From Bradyrhizobium viridifuturi (lineage in GTDB: Bacteria > Pseudomonadota > Alphaproteobacteria > Rhizobiales > Xanthobacteraceae), in assembly GCF_001238275.1 (NCBI RefSeq), contig NZ_LGTB01000020.1, positions 62,001 to 126,000 of the forward strand: a DNA stretch of 64,000 nucleotides. Direction: 5' to 3'. Shown piece by piece: positions 1 through 9,455 of this stretch. Positions within the stretch are counted from its first letter, which is position 1; each line of letters begins with the position of its first letter. The position numbers and the translations under genes were made by a program. Below the pieces are notes generated by a model. It was given only the letters and a program-made list of their open reading frames with translations, did not search any database and had not been told where the DNA came from.

Positions 1-513
1 AAGGCTGACCTGAATTCCCTTGTTCGTTAACTTGACAGCAGGCCATAACTGCCGCAGCATTTCGATGACTGCACCTGTTGGGGTGCTGGAGCGCCTGCTC
101 CTCGCGTCGCAGGAATTGTCGGACGATTATGGGATCGGCCGCCAGGCAGCAGAAGCGGACAGATGTCCGTCGGCCCACCCTTGGAGAGGAGCATGACGCC
201 ACCGGCGCAAGCCAGCGACCTTGCTCAGCGGCAAGGTCTCGGTGCACGTTGAGGCGATAGCAGCTGCTAGCCGCGTGCGCTGCCGACAATCTGAACATAT
301 CCGCAGGACGAGAGCGCAAAGGCCAAGCGCTTTTGGATCCCGAAACACCACTGGTCTATACCAGATATCCTTCGCTAAAACGAAGTAGCAGGGCCCCGCG
401 ATGCTTGAATGCACCGGGGCCCATTCGCTTGCGCGCCGTCTCCCCTTCATCACGCCGCATTGTGTCGCCGCTCGGGATCGGGAACAATCGTCCTGACGGG
501 ATCAGGAGCGATC
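1..513. other. Left-edge region without a supported gene
   Basis: I see no convincing gene in this stretch. A TTGACA hexamer lies at 32-37, and a 43-codon reading frame runs from an ATG at 65 to a TGA at 194-196, but neither has family support or a good ribosome binding site. The other open frames here differ in composition from real genes in the window. The end of the stretch carries the AGGAG ribosome binding site of the next gene, just before 514. Confidence 0.5.
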
Positions 514-1143
514 ATGGAAAAGCCGCGGGTGCGCGTCTACACCGACTACAAATCTCCCTACGCCTATGTCGCCAACAAGCGGCTGTTCGAACTCGAGGAG
601 ACCTTCGGCGTCGAACTGGAATGGCTGCCCTACACGTTGCGCATCCCTGAATTCATGGGCACGGTCGAAGGGCGCACGCCGCATTTCTGGCGCAAGGTGC
701 GCTACTCCTACATGGATGCGCGGCGGTTCGCCAACGCGCAGGGACTGACCATGAAGGGCCCGCGCCGGATCTACGATGCCTTCTATTCAAGCGCTGGGAT
801 GCTGTTCGCGCAGCGCCATGGGCTGTTCCGGCCCTATCATGACACGGTCTTCCGGAAGTTCTGGAACCACGAGCTGGAGATCGACGAGTTGTCGGAGATT
901 GCCGGCGTGATTGCCGCTATCGGCGGATCTACCGACGCGTTCGAGGCCTATGTCAACGGCCCTGCCCGCGCCGAGCACGATCGCATCATCGACGAAGCCG
1001 AAGCGCTCGGCGTGTTCGGGGTTCCCAGCATGGTGTTCAACGGGGAACTGTTCTGGGGTGGGGACCGCATCGACCTGCTGGTCGAACGGATCAGAAATCC
1101 CGAATCGATCGCGCTCGCACTCGGGAGCAGACATCGGAGCTAA
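514..1143 (+). CDS. DsbA-family protein, 2-hydroxychromene-2-carboxylate isomerase type
   Basis: This 209-residue protein has the thioredoxin-like fold of the DsbA/kappa-class GST group. The N-terminus reads VYTDYKSPYAY, where DsbA enzymes carry CxxC; here the cysteines are absent, as in hydroxychromene carboxylate isomerases that use glutathione. The C-terminal part has the family signature GVFGVPSMVFNGELFWGGDR with the cis-proline (VPS). The start at 514 was chosen because AGGAG lies 8 bases upstream; the frame is open further upstream but without a binding site. No signal peptide is visible, so it is probably cytosolic. A GST-like gene lies next door on the other strand, which suggests a glutathione-linked degradation role, but the substrate is unknown. 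Confidence 0.75.
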   Translation: MEKPRVRVYTDYKSPYAYVANKRLFELEETFGVELEWLPYTLRIPEFMGTVEGRTPHFWRKVRYSYMDARRFANAQGLTMKGPRRIYDAFYSSAGMLFAQRHGLFRPYHDTVFRKFWNHELEIDELSEIAGVIAAIGGSTDAFEAYVNGPARAEHDRIIDEAEALGVFGVPSMVFNGELFWGGDRIDLLVERIRNPESIALALGSRHRS

Positions 1144-1182
1144 GCTCACGCCATTTTGAACCTGCTTGCCGTCCGCGATCGA

Positions 1183-2193
1183 TCAGCCTCCATCCAGGAT
1201 GGCCCAGCATCCGGTGCGTTCCAGCATCGGCTTCAACGCAGCGCGATCGCCGGCATCGAGCGCGACGAACTTCTCGCGCAACTGCTGCAGGCACTTCACC
1301 TGATATTTGAACGGCGCCAGCGCATAGGGCAGTCCCCAGACCTTGATCTCGAGGCGCTCAAGGCCCTTCGCGAATGCATCCGCATTGGCAGCGAGGAATG
1401 GTAGATAGAGCTCGCCCGCGATCCGCAGCAACGCTTCAGCGAACCCGCCAAGCGCCTGCTCACGCGGATACCAGCTGCCATCGACACCGGACGCGTCGTC
1501 GAGCCGCCGCACCCAGTGATCGGTGAACGGCGCGCGCTCGCGCATGATCCGCATCGGGGTAGGGTCGGTCGCCATCTCGCTGAGTTGTCCGAACCAGGCA
1601 AAGTCGGCCAGCGACGGCCGGCTGCCGAACAGATAGTTCGTCATGCCGACATGCGGCTCGAATGCTGCCAGCGTCCGCCGATAGCTCTCCTCGAGCAGGG
1701 GCCGGTTCTCGTCGGTCGCACCGAGAATGACCATGCGCGAGATCTGGCGCTTCCGGAACTCCTCGATCTCCTCGCGGCTGCCGGTCTCGGCTTCCGACGT
1801 CGACCATTCCTCACCGGCCCAGCGCGAGACGTAGGCCTGGTCTTCCGGGTCCCACCAGCGAAAGAGAAACAGCGGCTTCACCGCCCATTCGTCGGCGAGG
1901 TCCTCGAGCAGATCGCAGACGAATGCGACCGCCTTGTCCTTTGGGATCACAGAGCGTTCCTGATGGCGCGCTTCCAGATCATAAGCGAGCGTGGTGGTCT
2001 CGCCGCGATAGCTGCCGTCGGGATATTGCAGCACCGGGATCAGCATCGGCTTCAGATGTGCGGTCGCCGCGCGCAGCGCCTTGGTCATGATCACCCAGTC
2101 GTGCGGGATCCGCCGGTAGCGCATCAGTGCGCGCAGCTTGATCGCATAGGGCGACGCGGTCGAGCCGATCAGGCGATAGCGGCCTTCAGTCAT
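1183..2193 (-). CDS. Glutathione S-transferase family protein
   Basis: The 336-residue protein starts with a thioredoxin-type N-terminal domain (GSTASPYAIKLRALMRYR, residues 10-27), with a Ser-Pro-Tyr turn where GSTs bind glutathione. An all-helical C-terminal domain follows; LFGSRPSLADFAWFGQL near residue 190 is the typical GST C-domain motif. It is longer than a classical GST (about 210 residues) and belongs to the extended group found in soil Proteobacteria. Its ATG overlaps the stop of the upstream M81 peptidase gene by four bases, so the two are probably co-transcribed. The substrate is not evident. Confidence 0.75.
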   Translation of the reverse strand: MTEGRYRLIGSTASPYAIKLRALMRYRRIPHDWVIMTKALRAATAHLKPMLIPVLQYPDGSYRGETTTLAYDLEARHQERSVIPKDKAVAFVCDLLEDLADEWAVKPLFLFRWWDPEDQAYVSRWAGEEWSTSEAETGSREEIEEFRKRQISRMVILGATDENRPLLEESYRRTLAAFEPHVGMTNYLFGSRPSLADFAWFGQLSEMATDPTPMRIMRERAPFTDHWVRRLDDASGVDGSWYPREQALGGFAEALLRIAGELYLPFLAANADAFAKGLERLEIKVWGLPYALAPFKYQVKCLQQLREKFVALDAGDRAALKPMLERTGCWAILDGG

Positions 2194-3686
2194 GACGACG
2201 TCTCCGAAAATGCCGGGCTGCCGTAGGGATAGAACCGTGTGAGGTCGACATTCCTGTAGGGCAGCTTGTCCAGACGCGTGGTCCCGAGGAACGGTTGCTC
2301 CGGCTCGACCAGCAGGATCGTCTTGGCAAAGCCATTATCGTCGAAGCCGCGCCGGAAATGGACCCGCGACTTGATCGCCATCACGTCGAATGCATCGATG
2401 TCAGGCACCAGCACCTTCAGCGAAAACGGCTCCATGATCTGCACCAGATAGGTGGACAGGATCAGCACATTGTTTCGGCCAAAGCGCACGCAGACCCAGA
2501 ATTGACCGTAGCCCTCGCCCGCCGCCGAGATGGTACCCTGGATCCGAACCGGATCGCCCGCCGACTCGTCGGCGAGACCGCCGATCTCCATGTCGAAGTC
2601 ATCGCCGGACTTGGCACCGGCGGCCTTTAGGCTCGCCGTCGCTTTGCCGTCCGCAATGGTCGCAACCACTGTATTGGCGAGGTCCTGCGCGATGATCTCG
2701 CGCAGCAGCCAGGTCGCCGATCCCGAACGGTCGCTGTGATCGGCGAGCACCACCGGCGTGTTGCGGTCCGCGACGGCCTGCTTCGCCAGCGCGACGCCCT
2801 CGGTGATGCTGTGGAGTTTCGTCGATTGCAGCAACGCTTCACGCAGCCGCCAGATCATACCGGCGAGATCGCGCGCGATTTGCTCGGCGAGCTTCGGGTT
2901 GTCGTTGGTCAAGACCTGCACGGTCATGCCGACGTCGGGAACATCGGCGAACGGAAAGCCGAAGAAGATGTTGACGTAGACGTCGACCTCGCGGGCCTCC
3001 CACACCAGCGCGCGTTGCACGAGATCCATCCACGGGCGCGCCCCGGTCCATTGCAGCACGGTGGGCGAGATCACCGGAACCTTGATCGTCCTGTGTACCG
3101 GCTTGTAGTCGCCGCGGATCGCCCGCACCAGCATGCGCGCCGCGCGCTCGCCCTGCAGATGCGCATCATAATGCGGGAAATATTTGACGGCGAACGCCAT
3201 GTCCGCCTGCTCAAGGAACGCCTCGTCCTCGTTGCCGTGAGGATCAAAGGTCGCAGCGATGAAAGCCGAGCGCCCGACCACCTCGCGGACTTTTCGCGCC
3301 AGATCGGCCTCCGGCCGCGGCACGTCGCGCACGGCCATGGCGCCATGCAGGCACAGATAGACGCCGTCGAACGGCCCCTCCTCCTTGAGCCCGGCAATCA
3401 TCTTGCCAGTAAAGGTCCGATAAGCCTCCTGGGTGATCCAGCCCGATCCGGTGTAGGTCTTCGGCCAGAGCGGCGATTCGATGCCGACCAGCTCGACCTC
3501 GGAGAACTCGCGCGCAACCTGCACGAACCCGCCCATGTAGTTCTTGGGATCGAACTGCAGCAGCGCCTCGCCCTTGGCCGGCGAGCCCGGATAGATAAAG
3601 TCGTCGAGCGTAGTCTCGTTCGGCAGGAACGAGACGGTTTCGTGGGAGAAATGCAGGACGGCGATACGTATCTTGCGATCGCTCAT
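2190..3686 (-). CDS. M81 family metallopeptidase (MlrC-like)
   Basis: The 498-residue protein matches the MlrC family, metallo-hydrolases first described in microcystin breakdown but widespread with other substrates. Visible metal-ligand motifs are HFSHET near the N-terminus, DPHGNEDE near residue 165 and PHYDAH near residue 185. The C-terminal half carries the ADHSDRSGSATW segment typical of the family. Start 3686 (MSDRKIRIAV) is preferred over an upstream ATG at 3722 because GAGG precedes it and the family begins at this point. It is coupled to the GST-like gene by a four-base overlap. No signal peptide is seen. The true substrate cannot be read from sequence. Confidence 0.8.
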   Translation of the reverse strand: MSDRKIRIAVLHFSHETVSFLPNETTLDDFIYPGSPAKGEALLQFDPKNYMGGFVQVAREFSEVELVGIESPLWPKTYTGSGWITQEAYRTFTGKMIAGLKEEGPFDGVYLCLHGAMAVRDVPRPEADLARKVREVVGRSAFIAATFDPHGNEDEAFLEQADMAFAVKYFPHYDAHLQGERAARMLVRAIRGDYKPVHRTIKVPVISPTVLQWTGARPWMDLVQRALVWEAREVDVYVNIFFGFPFADVPDVGMTVQVLTNDNPKLAEQIARDLAGMIWRLREALLQSTKLHSITEGVALAKQAVADRNTPVVLADHSDRSGSATWLLREIIAQDLANTVVATIADGKATASLKAAGAKSGDDFDMEIGGLADESAGDPVRIQGTISAAGEGYGQFWVCVRFGRNNVLILSTYLVQIMEPFSLKVLVPDIDAFDVMAIKSRVHFRRGFDDNGFAKTILLVEPEQPFLGTTRLDKLPYRNVDLTRFYPYGSPAFSETSS

Positions 3687-3873
3687 GTTGGTGTGCCTCG
3701 GCTGTTTTCCGCAGTGTGGCATCGAAGGCGCCGCGCGCCAATCCGCATTCGGTTTTTGCCCGACAGACCTGCAAATAAGCAGACGCGACGCGCCTTACCA
3801 CCGCGCCGATTCTGCTATGGTCCCTGCCAAATAGTCGGGCCCGGCCTTGCAGACATCCCAAGGAGAGAACACC

Positions 3874-4668
3874 ATGAATCCCCCCATCAGCTCGCCCGCA
3901 ATCAAGGTCGTGAAATCCGTTCGCGAGCAGGTGAGCGCCGAGGAGTGGCAGGCCCGCGTCGATCTGGCCGCCTGCTATCGTCTCACCGCGATGTACGGGA
4001 TGACCGAGATGATCGCGAACCACATTTCCTGCCGCGTGCCCGGCACCACCGACCAGTTCCTGATCAACGCCTACGGCATGCTGTACGAGGAGATCGACGC
4101 CTCCAGCCTGATCAAGGTCGACGTCGAGGGCAACACGCTGCTCAACGCCAGCGACTATGACGTCAACGTCGCCGGCTTCGTCATTCACAGCGCCATCCAC
4201 ATGGCGAAGCACGACATGGACTGCGTCGCGCACACCCATACGCCGGCCGGCATGGCAGTCTCGGCAATGGAATGCGGCCTGCTGCCGCTGGCGCAGACCT
4301 CGATGCGCTTCCTGCACATCGCCTATCACGACTTCGAAGGTATCGCCGACAATGTTGACGAGCGCGAGCGGCTGGTCCGCGACCTCGGTGACAACGAAGC
4401 GATGATCCTGCGCAATCACGGCCTCTTGGTGGTCGGTCGCACCGTGCCCGCCGCCTTCAACGTGCTGTTCCGGCTCGAGCGCGCCTGCCAGACCCAGGTG
4501 ATGGCGCTGTCCTGCAACACCAAGCTGATCTATCCGCCGCAAAACATCCTCGAAGACACCTATGAGCGGATGCTGCCCAAGCCCGGCCGCGCCGCCCGCA
4601 ACGGCGAGCTCGCCTGGCCGGCGCTGCTGCGCAAGCTCGATCGGGCGGATCCGTCGTATCGGGATTGA
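3874..4668 (+). CDS. Class II aldolase/adducin family protein
   Basis: This 264-residue protein has the aldolase II fold. Zinc-binding histidines are visible in HSAIHMAKHDMDCVAHTHTP, and a third in MILRNHGLLVVG, which match the L-fuculose-phosphate/ribulose-phosphate aldolase pattern. Such proteins cleave sugar phosphates or decarboxylate related acids; many Rhizobiales members remain unassigned. The ATG at 3874 has AGGAGAG eight bases upstream. It is transcribed divergently from the MlrC-like gene, with a shared 187-base promoter region, and is followed by a palindromic repeat. It is probably part of the same catabolic unit, though that is inference. Confidence 0.8.
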   Translation: MNPPISSPAIKVVKSVREQVSAEEWQARVDLAACYRLTAMYGMTEMIANHISCRVPGTTDQFLINAYGMLYEEIDASSLIKVDVEGNTLLNASDYDVNVAGFVIHSAIHMAKHDMDCVAHTHTPAGMAVSAMECGLLPLAQTSMRFLHIAYHDFEGIADNVDERERLVRDLGDNEAMILRNHGLLVVGRTVPAAFNVLFRLERACQTQVMALSCNTKLIYPPQNILEDTYERMLPKPGRAARNGELAWPALLRKLDRADPSYRD

Positions 4669-4704
4669 GGCGGTTGAGCGCGAGGCGCCACTCCGAATAA
4701 CGCC

Positions 4705-4826
4705 GTCGTCCCGGCGAAGGCCGGGACCGATACGCCGCAGCAGCCGTCGCAGGCGAGACTCGGCGTTCCAGCATCGCGTAACAGTTCGCATTCGTCGTTA
4801 TGCGTCCCGGCCTTCGCCGGGACGAC
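4705..4826. repeat. Palindromic intergenic repeat with perfect 23-base arms
   Basis: Two 23-base arms, 4705-4727 and 4804-4826, are exact reverse complements, and each contains its own smaller palindrome CCCGGCGAAGGCCGGG. The 76-base spacer is unremarkable. This core is one of the common dispersed palindromes of Bradyrhizobium-type genomes, as I recall them. It lies between the aldolase stop and the convergent TetR gene, so it may also act as a bidirectional terminator. Confidence 0.75.
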
Positions 4827-4941
4827 AATGAGTGTTTGGCGCTGCTGATGAGCCATACGCCTGCGTTCTCGCGACATCAGGTCCGAACTCCGATCACCCT
4901 GCGCGGAGCCACACCGGAATGCGTAACCAAACGGGTCCCGC

Positions 4942-5583
4942 TCAGCTTACCGCGACAGGGCATCCGCAGATCGCACTCACCGCTTTCCGCGCGATCTCGC
5001 GCAGTTCGGTGCGACGCGCACCGGCACGCGCACGGATCGCGATACTGTGCATCGTGGCCGATGCCAGGATCGCGAGCGCTTCAGGATCGGCGTCGGCTTT
5101 GAGTTCGCCTCGCTCGCGCGCGGTCTGGAAGCGAGCTTCGAAATCGGCGTCGATCGCACGGAGTCCCTTCGCCACGCTGCTCCGGATCGCGGTGTCTTCG
5201 ACCGATTCGACGACCGCGGTACCGAGCACAAAACAGCCGCGCGCGCTGCCGCGCCCCGAGAAATAGATCGACAGCGCGGCGTCGTAGGCCAACATCAGCG
5301 CGTCGGCCAGCGGACGCTCCTGCGCCAGAGCTTCGCGCGTCGCGGCCAGACTGATCTCCCAATAGCGATCCAGCGCCTCGAGATAAAGAGCATGCTTGTT
5401 TCCGAAAGCAGCGTAAAGGCTCGGCGGATTCATGCCCGTAGCGGCGGCAATGCTATCCAGCGTGGTTCCGGAATAACCGGTCCTCCAGAAGGTTTCCGTG
5501 GCTTGCTTCAGCGCGGCTTGGGCATCGTACGCCTTCGGCCGCCCCCGCCGTGCCGGGCCCGATTCGCTGTTCTTTCCCGCCAT
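4942..5583 (-). CDS. TetR family transcriptional regulator
   Basis: The 213-residue protein has an N-terminal TetR helix-turn-helix: ALKQATETFWRTGYSGTTLDSIAAATGMNPPSLYAAFGNK at about residues 24-64 fits the family closely. The C-terminal ligand-binding domain has GSARGCFVLGTAV, typical of the AcrR-like group that acts on efflux genes. It is divergent from the HlyD/MFS/aldo-keto reductase operon, and two imperfect palindromes lie in the shared intergenic space. This suggests it represses that operon and itself until an inducer binds. The inducer is unknown. Confidence 0.85.
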   Translation of the reverse strand: MAGKNSESGPARRGRPKAYDAQAALKQATETFWRTGYSGTTLDSIAAATGMNPPSLYAAFGNKHALYLEALDRYWEISLAATREALAQERPLADALMLAYDAALSIYFSGRGSARGCFVLGTAVVESVEDTAIRSSVAKGLRAIDADFEARFQTARERGELKADADPEALAILASATMHSIAIRARAGARRTELREIARKAVSAICGCPVAVS

Positions 5584-5619
5584 TGTGCAAATACTCCGAT
5601 AACCGTTAGCTCACCTATA

Positions 5620-5702
5620 TTTGTATACACCGTTACAAAAATCAAGAGCGACCCTCTTGACGCCGATCGGGCTCGCTCTATTTTGTCATCAACGTTACAA
5701 AA
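5620..5702. promoter_or_regulatory. Two candidate TetR operators
   Basis: Two related imperfect palindromes lie between the divergent TetR and efflux genes. The first, 5620-5639, reads tttgtatacaccgttacaaa. The second, 5681-5702, has TTTTGT and ACAAAA as outer arms around a ten-base centre. Both contain CGTTACAAAA on the right side, and their centres are about 62 bases apart, roughly six helical turns. This is the pattern expected for a self-regulating TetR repressor; binding itself is inferred. Confidence 0.5.
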
Positions 5703-5729
5703 TTAAACGGATTGGTGAAGGGCCCTACG

Positions 5730-6962
5730 ATGCGCTTCGATTTTTCGCCGTTCGCCGGCTGGATAGGCGAGTTCAAGGCGTTCCGCGCAGGCGAAGCGCC
5801 GATTCAATTGACGGGTGCCATGGGGGCGAATGCGGTCGAGGCACGCTTCGACGGCGGGACCGCCCGTCCGGTATCGGAACCTGCGACCGTGACGTCCGGC
5901 AGGGGCTTCAGGGAACGGCTACGGCGGACGCTGATGATAGCGGTGCCACTGTTTGCCGCAGCAATAGGCGCTGCGGTCTATTTCGCCGGGGAGCCTTACG
6001 TCTCCACCGATAACGCGTTCGTCCGCGCGGCGAAGATAACGGTCAATGCCCGCGTCTCGGGCCAGGCGGTCGAGGTCGCCGTCCACGATAATGAGCGGGT
6101 CCGCCAGGGCCAGCTGCTGTTCCGGATCGATCCGGAACCCTATCAGATCGCGGTTGATCAGGCGGAGGCACGGCTCGGCAGCGCACGCCTCCAGATCGAC
6201 GCGCTGAAGGCGACCTATCGCCAGCAACGGGCCGAACTGCAGTCCGCCCAGGATACCGCGGCGTTTGACGAACGCGAATACGAGCGCAAGAAGGCGCTGG
6301 TCACCTCGGATTTCACGCCGCGCGCGGTCTATGAGCGCGCGGAGACCGATCTCAAGGTCGCCCGCCAGCGCATCGTGTCGGTCGAACAGCAGATCGCCAA
6401 CACGATGGCTGCGCTGGACGGCGACGCCGACATCGCGATCGATCGCCATCCGACGGTTCGTGCAGCCAAGGCCCAGCTCGATCGTGCGAAACTCGACCTC
6501 TCCTATGCAACAGTGACGGCGCCGGACGACGGCATCGTGACCAGGGTTGATGACCTGCAGATCGGCGGCTTCGTCAATGCCGGCGCACCGGTGTTTTCGC
6601 TGCTGTCGAGCCGGCACGTCTGGATCGAGGCGAACTTCCGCGAAACCAGCCTGACCCATATGCGCCCAGGCCAGGCCGCGACGATCGACGTCGACGCCTA
6701 TCCGGATCGCACCTTCAAGGCGCACATCGTCAGCATGAGCCCGGGTACCGGTTCGGATTTCTCTGTGCTGCCGCCTGAGAATGCGACCGGCAACTGGGTC
6801 AAGGTCGTGCAGCGACTGCCGGTGCGCCTCGAGCTCGATGAGGTTGATCCCAACCGGCCGCTCTATTCGGGCATCAGCGTGACGGCACAGGTTAACACCG
6901 GCTATCGCCGCGCCTGGGGTCATCCGCTCCAACTCGCCAACGCGATGGGGGCGGCCAAATGA
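5730..6962 (+). CDS. HlyD/EmrA-type membrane fusion protein
   Basis: This 410-residue periplasmic adaptor of a drug efflux pump has an unusually long cytosolic N-terminus and one membrane segment at about residues 68-85. The EmrA pattern YVSTDNAFVRAAKITVNARVSGQ then begins a barrel-sandwich domain. A coiled-coil hairpin (residues 140-225) and the second half of the lipoyl-like domain (LSYATVTAPDDGIVTRV) follow. The ATG at 5730 has GAAGGG upstream; a TTG at 5712 is possible. It overlaps the MFS gene by four bases, so the two should form one pump, probably with an outer-membrane channel encoded elsewhere. Confidence 0.85.
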   Translation: MRFDFSPFAGWIGEFKAFRAGEAPIQLTGAMGANAVEARFDGGTARPVSEPATVTSGRGFRERLRRTLMIAVPLFAAAIGAAVYFAGEPYVSTDNAFVRAAKITVNARVSGQAVEVAVHDNERVRQGQLLFRIDPEPYQIAVDQAEARLGSARLQIDALKATYRQQRAELQSAQDTAAFDEREYERKKALVTSDFTPRAVYERAETDLKVARQRIVSVEQQIANTMAALDGDADIAIDRHPTVRAAKAQLDRAKLDLSYATVTAPDDGIVTRVDDLQIGGFVNAGAPVFSLLSSRHVWIEANFRETSLTHMRPGQAATIDVDAYPDRTFKAHIVSMSPGTGSDFSVLPPENATGNWVKVVQRLPVRLELDEVDPNRPLYSGISVTAQVNTGYRRAWGHPLQLANAMGAAK

Positions 6963-8452
6963 GCACCACCCTGCCATCAGCGGGAGGCGATGGCCATCGC
7001 ACTCTCGCGCTATCAGCGTTCGCGGCAACCTATATGCAAGCCGTCAACATCTCGCTGCCGAATGCCGCCCTGCCCCATATCCAGGGCGCCCTGTCGATGG
7101 CCACCGACGAGGTCGGCTGGGTGTTCTCTTCCTACATCGCCGCGAGCGCAGTGGTGATGTCGGTGGCGAACTGGCTCGCCGGACGATTTGGCCGCAAGAC
7201 CGTCTACCAGATGTCGCTCGCCGTCTTCGCGCTTGCGCTTCTGCTCGATACGCTCGCAACGAGTTCAGTGCAGTTCGTGCTCGCCAGGGTCCTTCAGGGT
7301 GCGGCGAGCGGACCGCTCGCGCCGCTGTCGCTGGCCATCCTGCTCGAGACACGTCCGCCGGCGCAGCATGCCCGGATCAACCTGATATGGTCGTTGTGCT
7401 TCCTGATCGGAATCAGCAGTGGGCCGGGCATTGGCGGCTGGCTCAGCGAGTACTATGGTTGGCGGTCGATTTTCTATGTCAGCCTGCCGGCGACGGCGCT
7501 TGTTATGGTGGTGACGGCGTTGCTGCTCCGCGAGAAGCGGGCCGAGCGCTCGAAGCCGTTCGACTTCTTCGGGCTTGCGACTTTCTCGCTCGGTATGATC
7601 GGGCTGCAAATGCTGCTCGACCGTAGCGAACGCCTGGAATGGTTCGCGTCGACTGAGATCTGGATCGAAGCAGGTGCCTCGGTGCTCGGCTTCTACCTGT
7701 TCATCGTGCACGTTCTGACCACGAAGACGCACTTTCTCCGCACGGCGCTGTTCAAGGATCGCAATCTGGTTCTCTCGACGGTGATCTCGTTTGCGCTTGG
7801 ATTCGTGTTGCTGCCAACCCTGGCCCTGACCTCGCCGATGCTGGAGGAGTTGCTCAACTATCCGGTTGACACCACCGGCTTCATGACCATCCCCCGCGGC
7901 GTGGCGCTGGTTGGAACGGTCGTGATGACGAGCCTGGTGCCCGCCCAGATCGACTACCGGCCGTTCATGCTCGGCGGAATGGCACTTGTGGTCTATGCCA
8001 ACTGGATGATGCTCGGCTATTCGCCACAGATGGACTGGCAAGCCGTGGTTCAGACCGGCGTTCTCCAGGGGGTTGGTCTCGGCATGCTGATCCCGGCGCT
8101 CGGAAAGGCGGCGTTCGGAACACTTGATCCGAAGCTGCGCCCGGAGGGTAGCGCCCTGCTCAACCTGTCGCGACTCTATGGCAGCACGATCGGAATCGCA
8201 GTGGTGCAGATCTTCTTCTACAACAATACGCAGGCCATGCACGCGGCACTCGCCCGCGACCTCACGCCGTACCGGGCCGCCGCGCATGTCGTGGGTTCGA
8301 TCGGAGCGCCGGGTCTTGCCGCGCTCAACGAACTGGTCACGCAGCAGGCCGCCGTGGTGGCGGTGATCGGCCAGTTCGAGATCCTGATGTTCGCCATACT
8401 GGTCGTCAGTCCGCTGGTGCTGCTTCTCCGGAAACCGCGGCCGGCCAACTAG
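6959..8452 (+). CDS. DHA2-type MFS drug efflux transporter (EmrB-like)
   Basis: The 497-residue integral membrane protein has about 14 hydrophobic segments, as expected for the DHA2 group. Near the N-terminus VNISLPNAALPHIQGALSM is the EmrB-type TM1 signature, and LAGRFGRKTVY is the cytosolic loop motif. It should export small toxic compounds using the proton gradient together with the adaptor encoded immediately upstream. The stop is followed after nine bases by the aldo/keto reductase gene, so all three are probably one transcript under the TetR regulator. The substrate is unknown. Confidence 0.85.
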   Translation: MSTTLPSAGGDGHRTLALSAFAATYMQAVNISLPNAALPHIQGALSMATDEVGWVFSSYIAASAVVMSVANWLAGRFGRKTVYQMSLAVFALALLLDTLATSSVQFVLARVLQGAASGPLAPLSLAILLETRPPAQHARINLIWSLCFLIGISSGPGIGGWLSEYYGWRSIFYVSLPATALVMVVTALLLREKRAERSKPFDFFGLATFSLGMIGLQMLLDRSERLEWFASTEIWIEAGASVLGFYLFIVHVLTTKTHFLRTALFKDRNLVLSTVISFALGFVLLPTLALTSPMLEELLNYPVDTTGFMTIPRGVALVGTVVMTSLVPAQIDYRPFMLGGMALVVYANWMMLGYSPQMDWQAVVQTGVLQGVGLGMLIPALGKAAFGTLDPKLRPEGSALLNLSRLYGSTIGIAVVQIFFYNNTQAMHAALARDLTPYRAAAHVVGSIGAPGLAALNELVTQQAAVVAVIGQFEILMFAILVVSPLVLLLRKPRPAN

Positions 8453-8461
8453 GAAGGGAAT

Positions 8462-9409
8462 ATGAGCATGACAATGTCCAGGACGCTTCGTGATACGCGG
8501 CTTCCCCTTAATCACGGCGCTGGTGCAATGCCGGCGGTCGGGTTTGGCACACTGATCCCGGATCCGCTTGCAACCAGACAAGCCACCAGGATCGCGCTGG
8601 AGGCCGGATTCCGCCTTCTCGACGGTGCGGAACGCTATCGCAACGAAGCGGCGGTTGGCGAGGCAATACAGGACGCCTTCAGTGCAGGAATCGTGCAACG
8701 CGAGGAACTGTTCGTCATGACGAAGCTGTGGAACACAAATCATCGCCCGGAGCGGGTCATGCCTGCTTTCGACGCCAGCCGGCGGCGATTGCAACTCGAC
8801 GTCATCGATTGCTATCTGATCCACACACCCTTTGCCTTCCAGCCAGGCGATGAGCAGGATCCGAGGGACGAACGCGGCCAGGTGATCTACGACCCCGGCG
8901 TGACGCTGGTGGAGACGTGGCGGGCGATGGAACGCCTGGTGGACGACGGCCGCTGCAAGGCGATCGGCCTGTCGGACATCACATTGGAGAGGCTGCGCGA
9001 GATCGTTGCGGTCGCGCGGATCAAGCCTGCCGTGGTGCAGGTCGAGTCTCATCCGTATCTTCCCGAATGGGAGCTGCTCGAATTCTGCCGGCAGAATGGC
9101 ATCGTGCTGCAGGCGTTTGCCGCGCTGGGGCATGCCATGAAGCCCAATCTCCTGGAGGATCCCGTCATTACCGCCATCGCGCGCCGCCTGGGCAAGACCC
9201 CGGCACAAGTTGCCCTCGCCTGGGCCGTGCAGCGCGGCGCCGCTTTCCTCACCACCTCGACCAATCCTCAGCGCATCCGCGAGAACTTCGATATCTCGGC
9301 GTTGCCCGAGGATGCCATGCAGGAAATGCGCGACCGCATCACGACGAACGTGCGGTTCAACTCGGTGGTGCGGACCGGCGTGCCGGGTTTCATCCCGGGA
9401 TCGCGATGA
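8462..9409 (+). CDS. Aldo/keto reductase
   Basis: This 315-residue NADPH-dependent reductase has an (alpha/beta)8 barrel. Visible catalytic positions are the Asp in LLDGAERYRNE, the Tyr in the same motif, the Lys in FVMTKLW and the His in CYLIHTP. The usual DTA of the first motif is DGA here. The phosphate-binding C-terminal segment FLTTSTNPQRIREN is present. It is the last gene of the TetR-controlled efflux operon, which suggests that a toxic carbonyl compound is both reduced and exported. The substrate is not known. Confidence 0.82.
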   Translation: MSMTMSRTLRDTRLPLNHGAGAMPAVGFGTLIPDPLATRQATRIALEAGFRLLDGAERYRNEAAVGEAIQDAFSAGIVQREELFVMTKLWNTNHRPERVMPAFDASRRRLQLDVIDCYLIHTPFAFQPGDEQDPRDERGQVIYDPGVTLVETWRAMERLVDDGRCKAIGLSDITLERLREIVAVARIKPAVVQVESHPYLPEWELLEFCRQNGIVLQAFAALGHAMKPNLLEDPVITAIARRLGKTPAQVALAWAVQRGAAFLTTSTNPQRIRENFDISALPEDAMQEMRDRITTNVRFNSVVRTGVPGFIPGSR

Positions 9410-9455
9410 ACCGCCTTACGGCAGGCTGGACGCGCAGCGCGAGACGCGCGACCGT

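Noticed and set aside
65..196. 43-codon frame at the left edge
   Set aside because: No ribosome binding site, no homology and no conserved neighbour; too weak to call.
7265..9208. Very long minus-strand open frame (647 codons) across the MFS and aldo/keto reductase genes
   Set aside because: The plus strand encodes two clear families here. The antisense product is Arg/His/Gln rich with no family character, a normal shadow in GC-rich DNA.
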